In this document: positions 7,622-15,096 of the stretch, piece after piece
Position numbering within the stretch: position 1 is the first letter of the stretch
How the letters are laid out: every line of letters begins with the position of its first letter
NCBI RefSeq assembly: GCF_030009775.1
Contig: NZ_JASCTH010000045.1
Span: 25,081-58,888 of the forward strand
Direction of reading: 5' to 3'
DNA: 33,808 nucleotides
Source: Actinoplanes sandaracinus
Lineage (GTDB): Bacteria; Actinomycetota; Actinomycetes; Mycobacteriales; Micromonosporaceae
Notes under the pieces: generated by a model
The model's database searches: none
The model's input: only the letters and a program-made list of their open reading frames with translations
Told to the model about the DNA's origin: nothing
Position numbers and translations under genes: made by a program

Positions 7622-8158
7622 CTACTGCCGGGCAACGCCACCATGCGAGTCGCTTTCCTCCTGGAGCAGCGCGGTGAGCAGGTCTCGGGTCTGCTCCTCG
7701 AACGCGACGAGAAGGATCCGCTGGACGGTGGTGGGTGTCGAGCGGATGGTGTTCACCGCGATGCGGGCGGCGTCGTCCGGCGGGAAGCCGTAGACGCCGG
7801 TGGCGATGGCGGGGAACGCCACCGACCGGGCCTGTAGCTCGTCGGCTACCTGCAGGCTGCGCCGGTAGCAGGCCGCCAGCACGTCCGCCTCGCCGTAGCC
7901 GCCTCCCTCCCAGACGGGGCCGACCGTATGGATGACGTTTCGCACCGGCGGGTTCAGGTCGAACGCCGGGGTTGCCTTGGCATCGCCCGGATCGCAAGGG
8001 GCGATGGCCGCGCCGGCCTGTGCCAGTTGTGGGCCAGCGGCCCGGTGGACAGCACCGTCGACTCCGCCGCCACCGAGCAACGACTCGTTGGCGGCCGTCA
8101 CGATGGCGTCTACCTGCTGGCATGTGATGTCGCCAAGGACTACTTCGATCGTTGTCAT
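7622..8158 (-). CDS. Macrodomain protein, probable ADP-ribose (O-acetyl-ADP-ribose) deacetylase
   Basis: Seen: 178 residues comprising a single macrodomain. Motifs are VVLGDIT (residues 6-12), VDAIVTAANESLLGGGGVDGA (16-36), VRNVIHTVGPVW and AFPAIATGVYGFP. N24 and D34 match the N25/D35 pair important for deacetylation in E. coli YmdB. The first Asn of the usual NAAN is Thr here. Known: MacroD-type macrodomains bind ADP-ribose and remove acetyl or ADP-ribosyl groups. The ATG at 8158 is preferred over an in-frame ATG five codons upstream because the family starts about there. A dyad lies just upstream (8172-8200). No ADP-ribosyltransferase partner is visible in the window. Confidence 0.92.
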   Translation of the reverse strand: MTTIEVVLGDITCQQVDAIVTAANESLLGGGGVDGAVHRAAGPQLAQAGAAIAPCDPGDAKATPAFDLNPPVRNVIHTVGPVWEGGGYGEADVLAACYRRSLQVADELQARSVAFPAIATGVYGFPPDDAARIAVNTIRSTPTTVQRILLVAFEEQTRDLLTALLQEESDSHGGVARQ

Positions 8159-8171
8159 GACCGATAGTCGC

Positions 8172-8200
8172 ACTCACCGCGTACAGCCCTCGCGGTGGGT
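8172..8200. promoter_or_regulatory. Dyad next to the macrodomain gene start
   Basis: Inverted repeat ACTCACCGCG (8172-8181) / CGCGGTGGGT (8191-8200) with a 9-base loop; nine of the ten pairs are Watson-Crick, the other being T-G. It is 13 bases upstream of the macrodomain ATG on the minus strand, so it could be an operator or a 5' hairpin in the mRNA. The rest of the 8159-8483 gap holds nothing else recognisable. Confidence 0.4.
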
Positions 8201-8483
8201 CCACGCCAGGTGCCGAACGCCCCCTCCTCGGCAGTTCAGGACGCCGGATGACACGGAACTTCGGCCACGCAGTGTGACGGCTCGCCGCCGTCTGACGTGC
8301 CCGCTCGGCGGCACGAGTGCGGTAGACCGAAAGGTGTCAGCAGATCATTGCTCGCTCGCGCCCGAAACACGAACAACCGTCACGCAGCTCGCTTCATCTC
8401 CGGCGTGGAGCCGTACTAGACCTGACGCGTCGCTTGCTAAAGTGTCGGCAGCACTATAGGGAGAACAACATTGGGAGAGCCTG

Positions 8484-9140
8484 ATGGCTGAAATATTGAC
8501 TGCCATAGCGTCGCTATTGTGGCCCGTGGTTGTGGCGGCTCTCCTTGTCGCGCTCTTCCCCGTAATCAAACGATTCCTCAGCCAAAGCGACTCGATCGAC
8601 ATCGAGGTCGCCGGCGCGAAAATTTCAGTGCAGAGGGCTTCCGAGGAACTCCGCCAGCTTATCAGTGACTTGCAGGACAGGGTCAACGAGCTGGAAGCAA
8701 CGCAGAGCGGCACTTCAATCGAAGCCCCGGAGATACCCGCAATCCCAGGCTCACCGACACCCCGCAATGTCGTGCTGTGGGTGGACGATCGCCGGGAGGC
8801 TAACGTGTACGAGCGGGCCCGCCTCGGGGATGCGGGACGTCGAATCGTGCAGGCGGAATCCACGGAGTCAGCGTTACAGCGGATACGGAGCGATGGGCCG
8901 TTCGATGTCATCGTCTCTGACATGAGTCGTGTGGAGGAAGGTGGTCGACTCAATGTGCATGCCGGGTTGGATCTTCTCCGGGAAATCCGAGACGCAGGCG
9001 ACGATACCCCCGTCGTGTTCTACAGCTCCCCTCACGGTTTGGGCTCCGTCCGAGCGGAGTTGGATCGCTCCGTCAACGTCGCCTACACCACGTCGCCCAG
9101 TGAACTGATGCGTCTCTTGCAGGTGTCTAGCGACAGTTAA
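8484..9140 (+). CDS. Membrane-anchored protein with coiled coil and receiver-like (REC) domain
   Basis: Seen: 218 residues. An N-terminal transmembrane helix spans residues 7-27 and is followed by a short basic region. Residues 50-73 form a predicted coiled coil (EELRQLISDLQDRVNELEA), then a Pro-rich linker. A receiver-like domain covers about 94-215: VVLWVDDR gives the acidic pair D101/D102, FDVIVSDM gives the phospho-acceptor-like D146, and VVFYSS gives the Ser/Thr position. The lysine normally conserved after beta-5 is replaced (AYTTSPSEL). Known: similar REC-like modules occur in stand-alone signalling or effector proteins without a partner kinase. GGGAGAG lies four bases before the ATG. 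The stretch around this gene is clearly less GC-rich than its neighbours and uses more A/T-ending codons, which suggests acquisition. No histidine kinase is adjacent. Confidence 0.75.
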   Translation: MAEILTAIASLLWPVVVAALLVALFPVIKRFLSQSDSIDIEVAGAKISVQRASEELRQLISDLQDRVNELEATQSGTSIEAPEIPAIPGSPTPRNVVLWVDDRREANVYERARLGDAGRRIVQAESTESALQRIRSDGPFDVIVSDMSRVEEGGRLNVHAGLDLLREIRDAGDDTPVVFYSSPHGLGSVRAELDRSVNVAYTTSPSELMRLLQVSSDS

Positions 9141-9181
9141 TATGGCGCGGCGTTGTGGGATAGCTGATCCGTATTCACCGA

Positions 9182-9198
9182 GATGCCGCGCCGGCATC
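9182..9198. terminator. Hairpin between convergent genes
   Basis: GATGCCG (9182-9188) / CGGCATC (9192-9198) with a 3-base loop, a perfect 7-bp stem. It lies between the stops of the REC-like gene (9140, plus) and the septum-formation-type gene (9227, minus), so it may end both transcripts. Confidence 0.45.
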
Positions 9199-9226
9199 AT
9201 GCGAGTTTCCGGCGCACTCAATTCGG

Positions 9227-9787
9227 CTACTTGACGAGTGATGTGGTGCGGGTTTCGGTCGGGTCGACGGCGATGCAGGTGACCCCCCGGTCTCGCTGCC
9301 AGTCGAGGACATTCCGCGGGTACAGGTAATAGATGTCCATGTCCTCGTTCTGCGTGGTCGAGTAAGGCTCGAACGCCGCACTGCACCTCTCCTCGCTCTC
9401 CGTCACGACCGCCGTCGAGCCGGGATACGACCCGGAGGGGAACGTGAAGACGTGGTAGACCTCCGCCATGTGCGGCTGGCTGCACGGCATCGTGGGCAAG
9501 TCGGAGATCGCCGACGACTCGCTGACGTCGCCGATGCAATCGCCTGCCTTCAGTTCGGCGACATCGACGTCCTCGATCCCGGCGGCGCTGTCACGCGCCT
9601 CGTTGATGAACGCGCCGATTATGACCGCGATGGTGACCACGAGGGTCAGCCCGGAGATGACCAGCGCCGAGATGGCGAGCCCGCGGCCCTTCTGCGGCCG
9701 CCGCTTGATCTGTACCAGCGCAGCGATGCCGAACCCGATGCCGAGAAGGCTGCCGATGCCGAGACCGCCGCAGATGCTGGCCACCAA
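9227..9787 (-). CDS. DUF4190 / septum-formation-type membrane protein with unclear start
   Basis: Seen: the 186 residues from a TTG at 9787 contain two hydrophobic helices separated by a basic loop (GIAALVQIKRRPQKGRGLAISALVISG, the DUF4190 pattern). An extracellular domain follows with GDCIGD, MPCSQPHMAEVYHVF and ERCSAAF, matching the septum formation family (PF13845). The open frame continues upstream with a typical Pro/Tyr/Gly-rich leader (QPYGAPAPYGQYPGFPP) that clearly belongs to the protein. No ATG, GTG or TTG occurs in frame between 9787 and the preceding stop near 10020; a CTG at 9889 is the only near-cognate choice. The real start is therefore unresolved, through a lost start, an upstream frameshift or a non-standard codon. 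Likely a cell-envelope protein; role not known. Confidence 0.7.
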   Translation of the reverse strand: MVASICGGLGIGSLLGIGFGIAALVQIKRRPQKGRGLAISALVISGLTLVVTIAVIIGAFINEARDSAAGIEDVDVAELKAGDCIGDVSESSAISDLPTMPCSQPHMAEVYHVFTFPSGSYPGSTAVVTESEERCSAAFEPYSTTQNEDMDIYYLYPRNVLDWQRDRGVTCIAVDPTETRTTSLVK

Positions 9788-9889
9788 CGCGCCGATCGCG
9801 AGCCCGTTGGTGCCCGGTAGCGTCGCGGGCGCCGGCGGGAAGCCCGGGTACTGCCCGTACGGCGCCGGGGCGCCGTACGGCTGCGACAG

Positions 9890-10429
9890 GTCGCTGCCGG
9901 TGTAGGGCTGTTTCCGGCGCCGCTGATGTCGCGCCCTTATCGATCTCGACTTGGCACCGACACCAGTGAAGTCATCGATGTCCGCTCCAATATGGCCGCT
10001 CGTAAACCACCATAGCTTTCATGCCGCCGATTTTCCGGCGTGCTCCGCTTCACGGGATCGCGCCATTCGCGTCGGGCTTCAACCGTCCCGAGCGATTCCA
10101 GGGCCGATGCGAGTCCATGAACGAGCGCCTCGCCCGCCCTGAAGCTGCTCGGCCAGGGTGCCAGCGCTACCCGGACGTGCCCGGCGGGTATGCGCGCCAA
10201 CTGGCAGCCACTCCCACCTCGGATCTTGCCTGCTTGGTGCAGGTCTGCGGGTGCGGTGAAGGCGTTCGCCGATGTCCCGGTCGCCACACAGGGCACCGAC
10301 GCCGGCAAGAAGATCCCGGGTAGCCCCGCGCCGCCCAGGGCGGCCCCCGTGTCTTGGACCTTCCCTATCTTCCGGACATCGGCGGTGAACATCCGCGCTG
10401 TGCCGGACACAGGCATGGTGGGAGGTCGA
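9890..10429. other. Gap without a supported gene
   Basis: About 540 bp between the septum-formation-type gene and the ECF sigma gene. Its first part is still open in the frame of the upstream protein but offers no usual start. Longer open frames on either strand show no family resemblance and overlap the sigma gene. GGGAGG at 10419-10424 is the ribosome binding site of the sigma factor. No repeat or tRNA was seen. Confidence 0.5.
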
Positions 10430-10954
10430 ATGGCGAACTCAGAGGAACGGTTCACGGTGCTGTATGAGCAGCACTACGACGCCGTTGAACGTTATGTGCG
10501 CCGCCGCCTCGGCGACGCTGCGGTGCGTGACGTCGTCGCGGAGGTGTTTCTCGTCGCATGGCGGCGGCTGCCGGAGGTTCCGGCCGACGCGCTGCCCTGG
10601 TTGTACGGAACGGCACGGAAAGTGCTCGCCAACGAGGTCCGCGGAGCCGGCCGGCGAGCGGCGTTGACCACCCGGATGACAGACCACGGCGAGTTCTGGG
10701 CCAGCGACCACGCCGATGACGTGGCGGGCCGGGTCAGCGTGACCGCGGCCCTGGCCACACTGTCCGGGCCCGACGCCGAAGCCCTGCGCCTGGTCGCGTG
10801 GGAGGCACTGACCCTGCGCCAGGCAGCGAAGGCGGCCGGCTGCTCGCTGCCCGCGTTCGCGATGCGGCTGCACCGGGCCCGCGCCCGGCTGCGGCAGGCG
10901 CTGTCGCCCGATAGCCGGGCACCCCTGACCACCCTGAGAGGAGAGCCATCGTGA
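10430..10954 (+). CDS. ECF-type RNA polymerase sigma factor
   Basis: Seen: 174 residues. The sigma2 region runs from RFTVLYEQHYDAVERYVRRRLGD to DVVAEVFLVAWRRLPEVP (residues about 5-50), including the conserved WLYGTARKVLANEVR stretch. The sigma4 region lies at about 100-160 (LRLVAWEALTLRQAAKAAGCSLPAFAMRLHRARARLRQAL). The ATG at 10430 is chosen over one at 10415 because GGGAGG lies five bases before it, which places the upstream ATG outside the translated region. Neighbours: the stop overlaps the GTG of the CU044_5270-type membrane protein (GTGA). Known: in actinobacteria many ECF sigma genes are co-transcribed with such a CU044_5270 protein, which is thought to control the sigma factor. The signal sensed is unknown. 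Confidence 0.9.
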   Translation: MANSEERFTVLYEQHYDAVERYVRRRLGDAAVRDVVAEVFLVAWRRLPEVPADALPWLYGTARKVLANEVRGAGRRAALTTRMTDHGEFWASDHADDVAGRVSVTAALATLSGPDAEALRLVAWEALTLRQAAKAAGCSLPAFAMRLHRARARLRQALSPDSRAPLTTLRGEPS

Positions 10955-11961
10955 TCCCATCCCTGACCCGTGACGTTCGCCGCCTGCTCGGCTCGGCCGA
11001 CCCCACCGACGGACGCCCGCTGACCACTGCGCCCGACCGGCGTGCCGACCTCGACCGCATTCTCGCCGGTCCGCAGCCCCGGCAGACGCGGCCCGTCGTC
11101 CTGCGTCTCGTGGCCTCGGCCGCCGCCCTGGTGCTGCTGGCCCTCATCGGTCTCCCGTTCGTGCCGATGCCGCGCCCGGCGTATGCGGCCACGCCGCCGC
11201 CGCTGCAGTACACCGGTGCAGCCGGTTCGGCGCGGCAGCTGCTGACCGAGATCGCGCAGAAGGCGGCCGCCGCTCCGGAGCCCGCCCGCACCGGCGACTA
11301 CGAGCACCTGGTCATCCAGTCATGGAGCCTGTGGACCCAGGTCGACGGTGAGCGCGTCACGTCCGCGATCATCCCGTCACGTGCCGAGTCGTGGCGTGGC
11401 CCGGACAACTCCGGGCGGCGTACCACCCGCTACGAGGAGCCGCAGTTCACCTCCACCAGCAGCGAGTGGCTGTGGCGGGCGCAGAACCTTCTCGGCGACG
11501 CGCTGGACCCGTGGCACGAGGACTATCCGGCCGGGCAGTTCCCGGCGATGTGGGCTGCTCAGCCGCCGGCCGGCGACCTCGACGCCTGGCTGCACGTCGG
11601 CCACCCCAAAGAGAACGGCCCCTACGAGACGATCGTCGCGGTCACCGACCTGGCCCGAGAACGGCTGCTGACCCCGGCAACCTGGGCCGCGGCGCTGCGG
11701 ATCGTCGCGCAGCTGCCCGGCCTGACCTACGACGGGACCGGCACCGACCGGGCCGGGCGGGTGGGCGCCGCCTTCTCGATGACGACCGATCGCAGCGGTC
11801 TGCCGACCCGCCACACTCTGATCCTCGACCTCACCACCGGCTCGCTGCTCGGCTACGAGCAGATGCTGACCACCGCCGCCGGCAAACTCAACGTGCAGAC
11901 CCCCGCGGTGATCGGCTACGAGACCTACCTGACCGCTGACTACACCGCCTTCCCGAAGTAG
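10951..11961 (+). CDS. CU044_5270-family membrane protein, probable partner of the ECF sigma factor
   Basis: Seen: 336 residues. A cytoplasmic N-terminal part (1-48) contains RRLLGSADPTDGRPL and ADLDRILA, followed by one transmembrane helix at about 49-71 and an extracellular domain. The latter has YEHLVIQSWSLWTQVDGE, a middle part with LHVGHPKENGPYET and a C-terminal part with GLPTRHTLILDLTTGSLLGYEQ. This order is typical of the CU044_5270 family. The GTG start overlaps the sigma gene stop, with GAGAGGAGAG a few bases upstream. Inference: the short cytoplasmic segment binds or restrains the sigma factor, while the external domain senses an envelope condition. No zinc-finger anti-sigma motif is visible, so the mechanism would differ from ZAS-type anti-sigma factors. 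Confidence 0.85.
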   Translation: MIPSLTRDVRRLLGSADPTDGRPLTTAPDRRADLDRILAGPQPRQTRPVVLRLVASAAALVLLALIGLPFVPMPRPAYAATPPPLQYTGAAGSARQLLTEIAQKAAAAPEPARTGDYEHLVIQSWSLWTQVDGERVTSAIIPSRAESWRGPDNSGRRTTRYEEPQFTSTSSEWLWRAQNLLGDALDPWHEDYPAGQFPAMWAAQPPAGDLDAWLHVGHPKENGPYETIVAVTDLARERLLTPATWAAALRIVAQLPGLTYDGTGTDRAGRVGAAFSMTTDRSGLPTRHTLILDLTTGSLLGYEQMLTTAAGKLNVQTPAVIGYETYLTADYTAFPK

Positions 11962-11976
11962 GGCGCACCCGTACGG

Positions 11977-12300
11977 TCACATGGGGCTCAAGGTGAAGCG
12001 AGAGTGGACCCGCAGTTCATCGACGGACACCACGTCTGTCGTACGGTGGGCGACCTGCGACCCGATGTGCCCGAGTTCGAGCACCGCCTGACGCGCCTGC
12101 TCGACGGGAAGGTCCATCGCCGCGGCGAGTCGTTGCAAGGTGGTCGGCTCGGTGGTGAGGGCTCCCGCTTCGAAGTGATGGACCTTGCGGTCAAGCTGAG
12201 TCAAGGCGTGCGCTGGGTCTTCGGTGGTCAACGCGTAGGCGCGCAGTGCGCTGCGGACACCGCCCATCCCCACCGCTGTGGCCAGGCCATGGCCGGGCAC
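11977..12300 (-). pseudogene. Fragment resembling a SpoIIE-type PP2C phosphatase, joined to unrelated sequence
   Basis: Seen: the frame from the GTG at 12300 starts PGHGLATAVGMGGVRSALRAYAL and continues DPAHALTQLDRKVHHFEAGAL. This matches the GDVMGHG-xxAAxxMGxLRxALRAYAL core of SpoIIE-family PP2C phosphatases. Just upstream, still in frame, is SRYVPG, which resembles the earlier RYVP motif of the same family, as if the DNA between RYVPG and the HGL motif had been deleted. After about residue 50 the sequence (EPTTLQRLAAAMDLPVEQARQAV) no longer follows the phosphatase and is more like the tail of an XRE-type regulator. A TAG 14 codons before 12300 closes the frame. Most of the phosphatase, including the metal-binding Asp residues, is missing. 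Alternatively it is a small intact protein of unknown type. Confidence 0.45.
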
Positions 12301-12398
12301 GTAGCGGGAGGCCGGGGACCACGCGCTCTCGCTGTCGGCACGCTACATTGCCGGTGGATCGCCTTCGCCTACGCCGAAATCGCCGCGACCAGGCCAGC

Positions 12399-12432
12399 CG
12401 ATCACCGGCATACAGCGGTGATCGCATAGGCT
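12399..12432 (+). promoter_or_regulatory. Leaderless promoter with operator-like dyad for the DUF4262 gene
   Basis: TAGGCT (12427-12432) ends six bases before the GTG at 12439, the same hexamer and spacing as at 5904-5909. Immediately upstream is a perfect 9-bp inverted repeat, CGATCACCG (12399-12407) / CGGTGATCG (12416-12424), with an 8-base centre. The dyad covers the -35 to -10 interval, where a bound repressor would block polymerase. Confidence 0.6.
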
Positions 12433-12438
12433 CTACGC

Positions 12439-12960
12439 GTGTTCGAGGCTTCGCGGATCTGCCGCTGCGTGATCTGCCACGACTACGGCGATCGCGACGA
12501 CTACGGCGCGGACGACCGCGGCGTGATCGACAACGTGGAGAAATTCGGGTGGAGCGTCACCGGCGTTCCGGCTGACCAGCAGGGGCCGGGCTGGTCATAC
12601 ACGATCGGCCGCTGGCACAGCCGGGGCGGCCCGGAACTGGCCATGTTCGGACTCGACCTGAGCACCATGCAGTCCTGCCTGAACATCCTCGGCAAACGTG
12701 ACGGCCTCGCCGACGGCCAAGCCCATGACCAGGTCGTCAACGGCTACCCCGTTCGCCTCAGGACCATCGAGCCGACCTGGTACAAGGCCTTCTTCGGCCA
12801 TGGCATCTGGTTCTACCGGCAACCGCCGATCCCGTTTCTCGAGGTCGTCTGGCCAGACCGCGACGGCACATTTCCCTGGGACACCGGCAACCTCTCCCAG
12901 CCACACCTCTGGCTCGCACCCGGCGAACACCCACCAGGCGTCTGGACCCAGGACGTCTGA
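12439..12960 (+). CDS. DUF4262 protein
   Basis: Seen: 173 residues. The N-terminus carries a cysteine cluster (ICRCVICHDYGD; C8, C10, C13), followed by GVIDNVEKFGWSVTGVPAD, then GWSYTIGRWHSRGGPELAMFGLDL and a C-terminal half rich in W, F and P (YKAFFGHGIWFYRQPPIPFLEVVWPD). The pattern FGW-V-GV-…-YTIGL-H-GxPEL is diagnostic of DUF4262. Function unknown. The GTG start is supported by the leaderless promoter six bases upstream; there is no ribosome binding site. The dyad overlapping the promoter suggests tight regulation. A hairpin follows the stop. It is convergent with the next small gene. Confidence 0.88.
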   Translation: MFEASRICRCVICHDYGDRDDYGADDRGVIDNVEKFGWSVTGVPADQQGPGWSYTIGRWHSRGGPELAMFGLDLSTMQSCLNILGKRDGLADGQAHDQVVNGYPVRLRTIEPTWYKAFFGHGIWFYRQPPIPFLEVVWPDRDGTFPWDTGNLSQPHLWLAPGEHPPGVWTQDV

Positions 12961-13005
12961 GCCATCCCCCCTGGCTCCGCGCCCCGCAGCCAGCGTGAAG
13001 GGCAG

Positions 13006-13025
13006 GCGCTCCGCAGATGGAGCGC
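13006..13025. terminator. Hairpin between convergent genes
   Basis: GCGCTCC (13006-13012) / GGAGCGC (13019-13025) with a 6-base loop. It is placed between the stops of the DUF4262 gene (12960) and the minus-strand gene ending at 13028. Likely a bidirectional terminator. Confidence 0.5.
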
Positions 13026-13027
13026 TG

Positions 13028-13390
13028 CTATTCGCCTAGCCACATCAGGGACGGTGCGGGAAGCTCCTCCACTGCACCGTCGCGGATTTGCCACATGACA
13101 GCGTTGCCGCGTTCGTCGGTGATCAAGAACAAGCCACGAGCACGATCGCCATCGGCGTCGGTTGGCGGCAGAGTGGCCAGCTCGGTCACCTGCGCGCGCA
13201 GCCAGGGCAGCTCGCCTTCACGAATGTCACCGCCGTAGAAGAGGTACAGCGTCCCGTTGAAGGGCTTTGCCGGGAAGGCCCAGCCGCCGGAATAGTGCCC
13301 GTCCTGGTGCCGCTGGATGACTTCCTCGGCGCTACTCCGCTGACTGAAGTCGATCTCCACCCAACCGCGAGCCGACGCATACATCCCCAT
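13028..13390 (-). CDS. Hypothetical protein, 120 residues
   Basis: Seen: a small acidic protein. It opens MGMYASARGWVEIDF and continues with YSGGWAFPAKPFNGTLYLFYGGDIREGELPWLRAQV and RGLFLITDERGNAVMWQIRDGAV. This is a beta-rich sequence with many aromatic residues and no membrane segment. Proteins of this general look occur in actinobacteria as hypothetical proteins; I cannot name a family or function. The ATG at 13390 is preceded only by a weak purine stretch on the minus strand. The 390 bp upstream contain no gene, so it is probably transcribed alone. Confidence 0.65.
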   Translation of the reverse strand: MGMYASARGWVEIDFSQRSSAEEVIQRHQDGHYSGGWAFPAKPFNGTLYLFYGGDIREGELPWLRAQVTELATLPPTDADGDRARGLFLITDERGNAVMWQIRDGAVEELPAPSLMWLGE

Positions 13391-13781
13391 GCCGGCTCAC
13401 TGTAGGCGACGATGCGAACCCTCTTCTGCCGCTGTCATCGCGCATCCGCCGAGCGCGACAGCCACTGTCCATGCCGTCAGCCGATGAGTCATCCTGCCCC
13501 AAGGCGGCGTCACGACGGCGTGGAAACCGGCTCATATAGGTGCAGAGCGGGCCTATTCCTGGTCAGAGTGTCGACGAATGCAGTCAGTTTCCGCATAGAT
13601 GCCCTGTTTTGGAAGCGGGGGCCTGTGCTCATGCGGAGCCGCGCGGCAACCGGGCTCACTTCGGAACTCAGCGACCGGACCGATACCCGGGCGATGAACT
13701 GAGCGGGCTTGCCTCAGCCCGGTGGCCGGCGTGCCGATGGGGACGCAACGTCGGCGGCGCGTCGGTGCGGAAGGAATGGTG
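13391..13781. other. Gap without a supported gene
   Basis: About 390 bp between divergent starts. Open frames here lack family resemblance. The last part holds GGAAGGA (13769-13775), the ribosome binding site of the EAL gene, and upstream segments such as CATATAGG near 13532 could be promoter parts, but no convincing -35/-10 pair was found. Confidence 0.45.
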
Positions 13782-14984
13782 ATGGGCACACTGCACACCG
13801 AAGAAGCGCAACAGGTGGCTGCCCTGCTCAGGACCGCCCGAGAGGCGCTGGGTCTGAGTTTGGCGTTCATGACGCGGATGGACGCCACGCACCTGCATCT
13901 TGAGGTGCTGGACTCCGCCGTGCCGCTGCCCGTCCCCGACGACGCGAAGCTACTCCGGCGTGAAACCCTCTGCCAGAGGATCATGGACGGCGAGCTGCCC
14001 GCGGTTATCCCCGACGTGCGGGTTCTTCCCAGCACCATGCGTGCATTCGAGGCTCCGGTGCCGCAGGTCCGCAGTTTCCTCTCGGTGCCCGTAGTACTCA
14101 GCGACGGAACCGTTTACGGGACCTTCTGCGCGATCGGCTTCGCGGAGGACTCGGAGCCGATCCTCCGCGACAAGGCGATCATGGAGGTGCTGTCCCGGGC
14201 CGCGGCGCTGGTCGTCGAGCCCGGGGTGCGCAAGCGGGCCGTGGCCACGGAGATCCTGGACCGCGTCCGCCCGCTGATCGCCCGGGGCGGGCCAGTGGTT
14301 CTGCTGCAACCGATCGTCGACCTGACGACGTGGCGCCGGGTCGGCGCTGAGGCGCTGAGCCGGTTCCCCCAGGAGTGGAACCGCACGCCGGACGTCTGCT
14401 TCGCGGACGCGCACGGCGTCGGCGAGGGCCATCGTTTGGAGATCCAGGCCTTGCGGCGTGCGGCCGACCATTTGGCGGACGTCACCGGGTACGTGTCCAT
14501 GAACGCTTCCCCGGCGACCCTGCTCACTCCCGAATGCTCGAGGATGCTGGAACTGCTGCCCCTGCACCGGGTGGTGCTGGAGTTGTCCGAGCACGACCCG
14601 GTCGAGGACTATGACGCCCTCAAGGCGGTTCTCGCGCCGTTGCGGGCCGGCGGCATGCGCCTGGCCATCGATGACGTCGGCGCCGGCTTCTCCTCGTTGC
14701 GGCACATCGTGATCACCGCCCCGGACGTCATCAAGCTGGACCGCAGCATGGTCACCGGCCTCGACCACGATCCGGTTCTGCAGGTGGTCGCCCGTTCACT
14801 GGTCGATCTCGCCCGGACCACCGGCGCGCAGGTCGTGGCCGAGGGCATCGAGACCGAGGCAGAGGCGGCCGCGCTGCTGGACGTAGGCGTGGGGCTGGGT
14901 CAGGGATGGCTGTTCGACCGCGCCACCACAGTTCATGAACTGCGCGACTCGTACCACGCGGCGGCGTACTGCACGGCTGCCTGA
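13782..14984 (+). CDS. GAF-EAL protein, probable cyclic-di-GMP phosphodiesterase
   Basis: Seen: 400 residues. An N-terminal GAF-like sensor (about 5-145) has AREALGLSLAFMTRMD, a central SFLSVPVVLSDGTVYGTFCAIG and a closing helix. The EAL domain (about 170-390) keeps the metal and catalytic residues: E190 in GAEALSRF, N241 in MNASP, E267 and E270 in LELSE, D297/D298 in AIDDVGAG, K318 in IKLD, E354 in AEGIE and Q374 in GQGW. It is therefore predicted to hydrolyse c-di-GMP. ATG 13782 is chosen because GGAAGGA lies six bases upstream; the alternative ATG at 13776 would have no spacing. The signal bound by the GAF domain is unknown. It lies convergent to the caspase gene and about 6 kb from a GGDEF gene that would make the substrate. 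Confidence 0.92.
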   Translation: MGTLHTEEAQQVAALLRTAREALGLSLAFMTRMDATHLHLEVLDSAVPLPVPDDAKLLRRETLCQRIMDGELPAVIPDVRVLPSTMRAFEAPVPQVRSFLSVPVVLSDGTVYGTFCAIGFAEDSEPILRDKAIMEVLSRAAALVVEPGVRKRAVATEILDRVRPLIARGGPVVLLQPIVDLTTWRRVGAEALSRFPQEWNRTPDVCFADAHGVGEGHRLEIQALRRAADHLADVTGYVSMNASPATLLTPECSRMLELLPLHRVVLELSEHDPVEDYDALKAVLAPLRAGGMRLAIDDVGAGFSSLRHIVITAPDVIKLDRSMVTGLDHDPVLQVVARSLVDLARTTGAQVVAEGIETEAEAAALLDVGVGLGQGWLFDRATTVHELRDSYHAAAYCTAA

Positions 14985-15055
14985 CCTCGTCGCCGGTCAG
15001 GCGATGGTTCCGGCGAGCCGGTGGTGCGAGCTGTTGAAGGACCGGCGCGTCCGGG

Positions 15056-15096
15056 CCGCATCATCCTGGCGGAACGTCCGGGCCGGGACGATGCGG
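15056..15096. terminator. Imperfect inverted repeat at a convergent gene end
   Basis: An 11-bp inverted repeat with one mismatch (15056-15066 against 15086-15096) and a 19-base loop overlaps the stop codon of the minus-strand caspase gene. It lies 70 bases after the EAL gene stop. An 11-bp direct repeat CGTCCGGGCCG (15048-15058, 15075-15085) overlaps it. Confidence 0.4.

Noticed and set aside
9937..10455. A 172-residue minus-strand open frame
   Set aside because: It starts inside the ECF sigma gene, has no family resemblance and no ribosome binding site.
15048..15085. Direct repeat CGTCCGGGCCG as a possible attachment site
   Set aside because: No integrase or tRNA is nearby, and the repeat lies in a gene end next to a hairpin.
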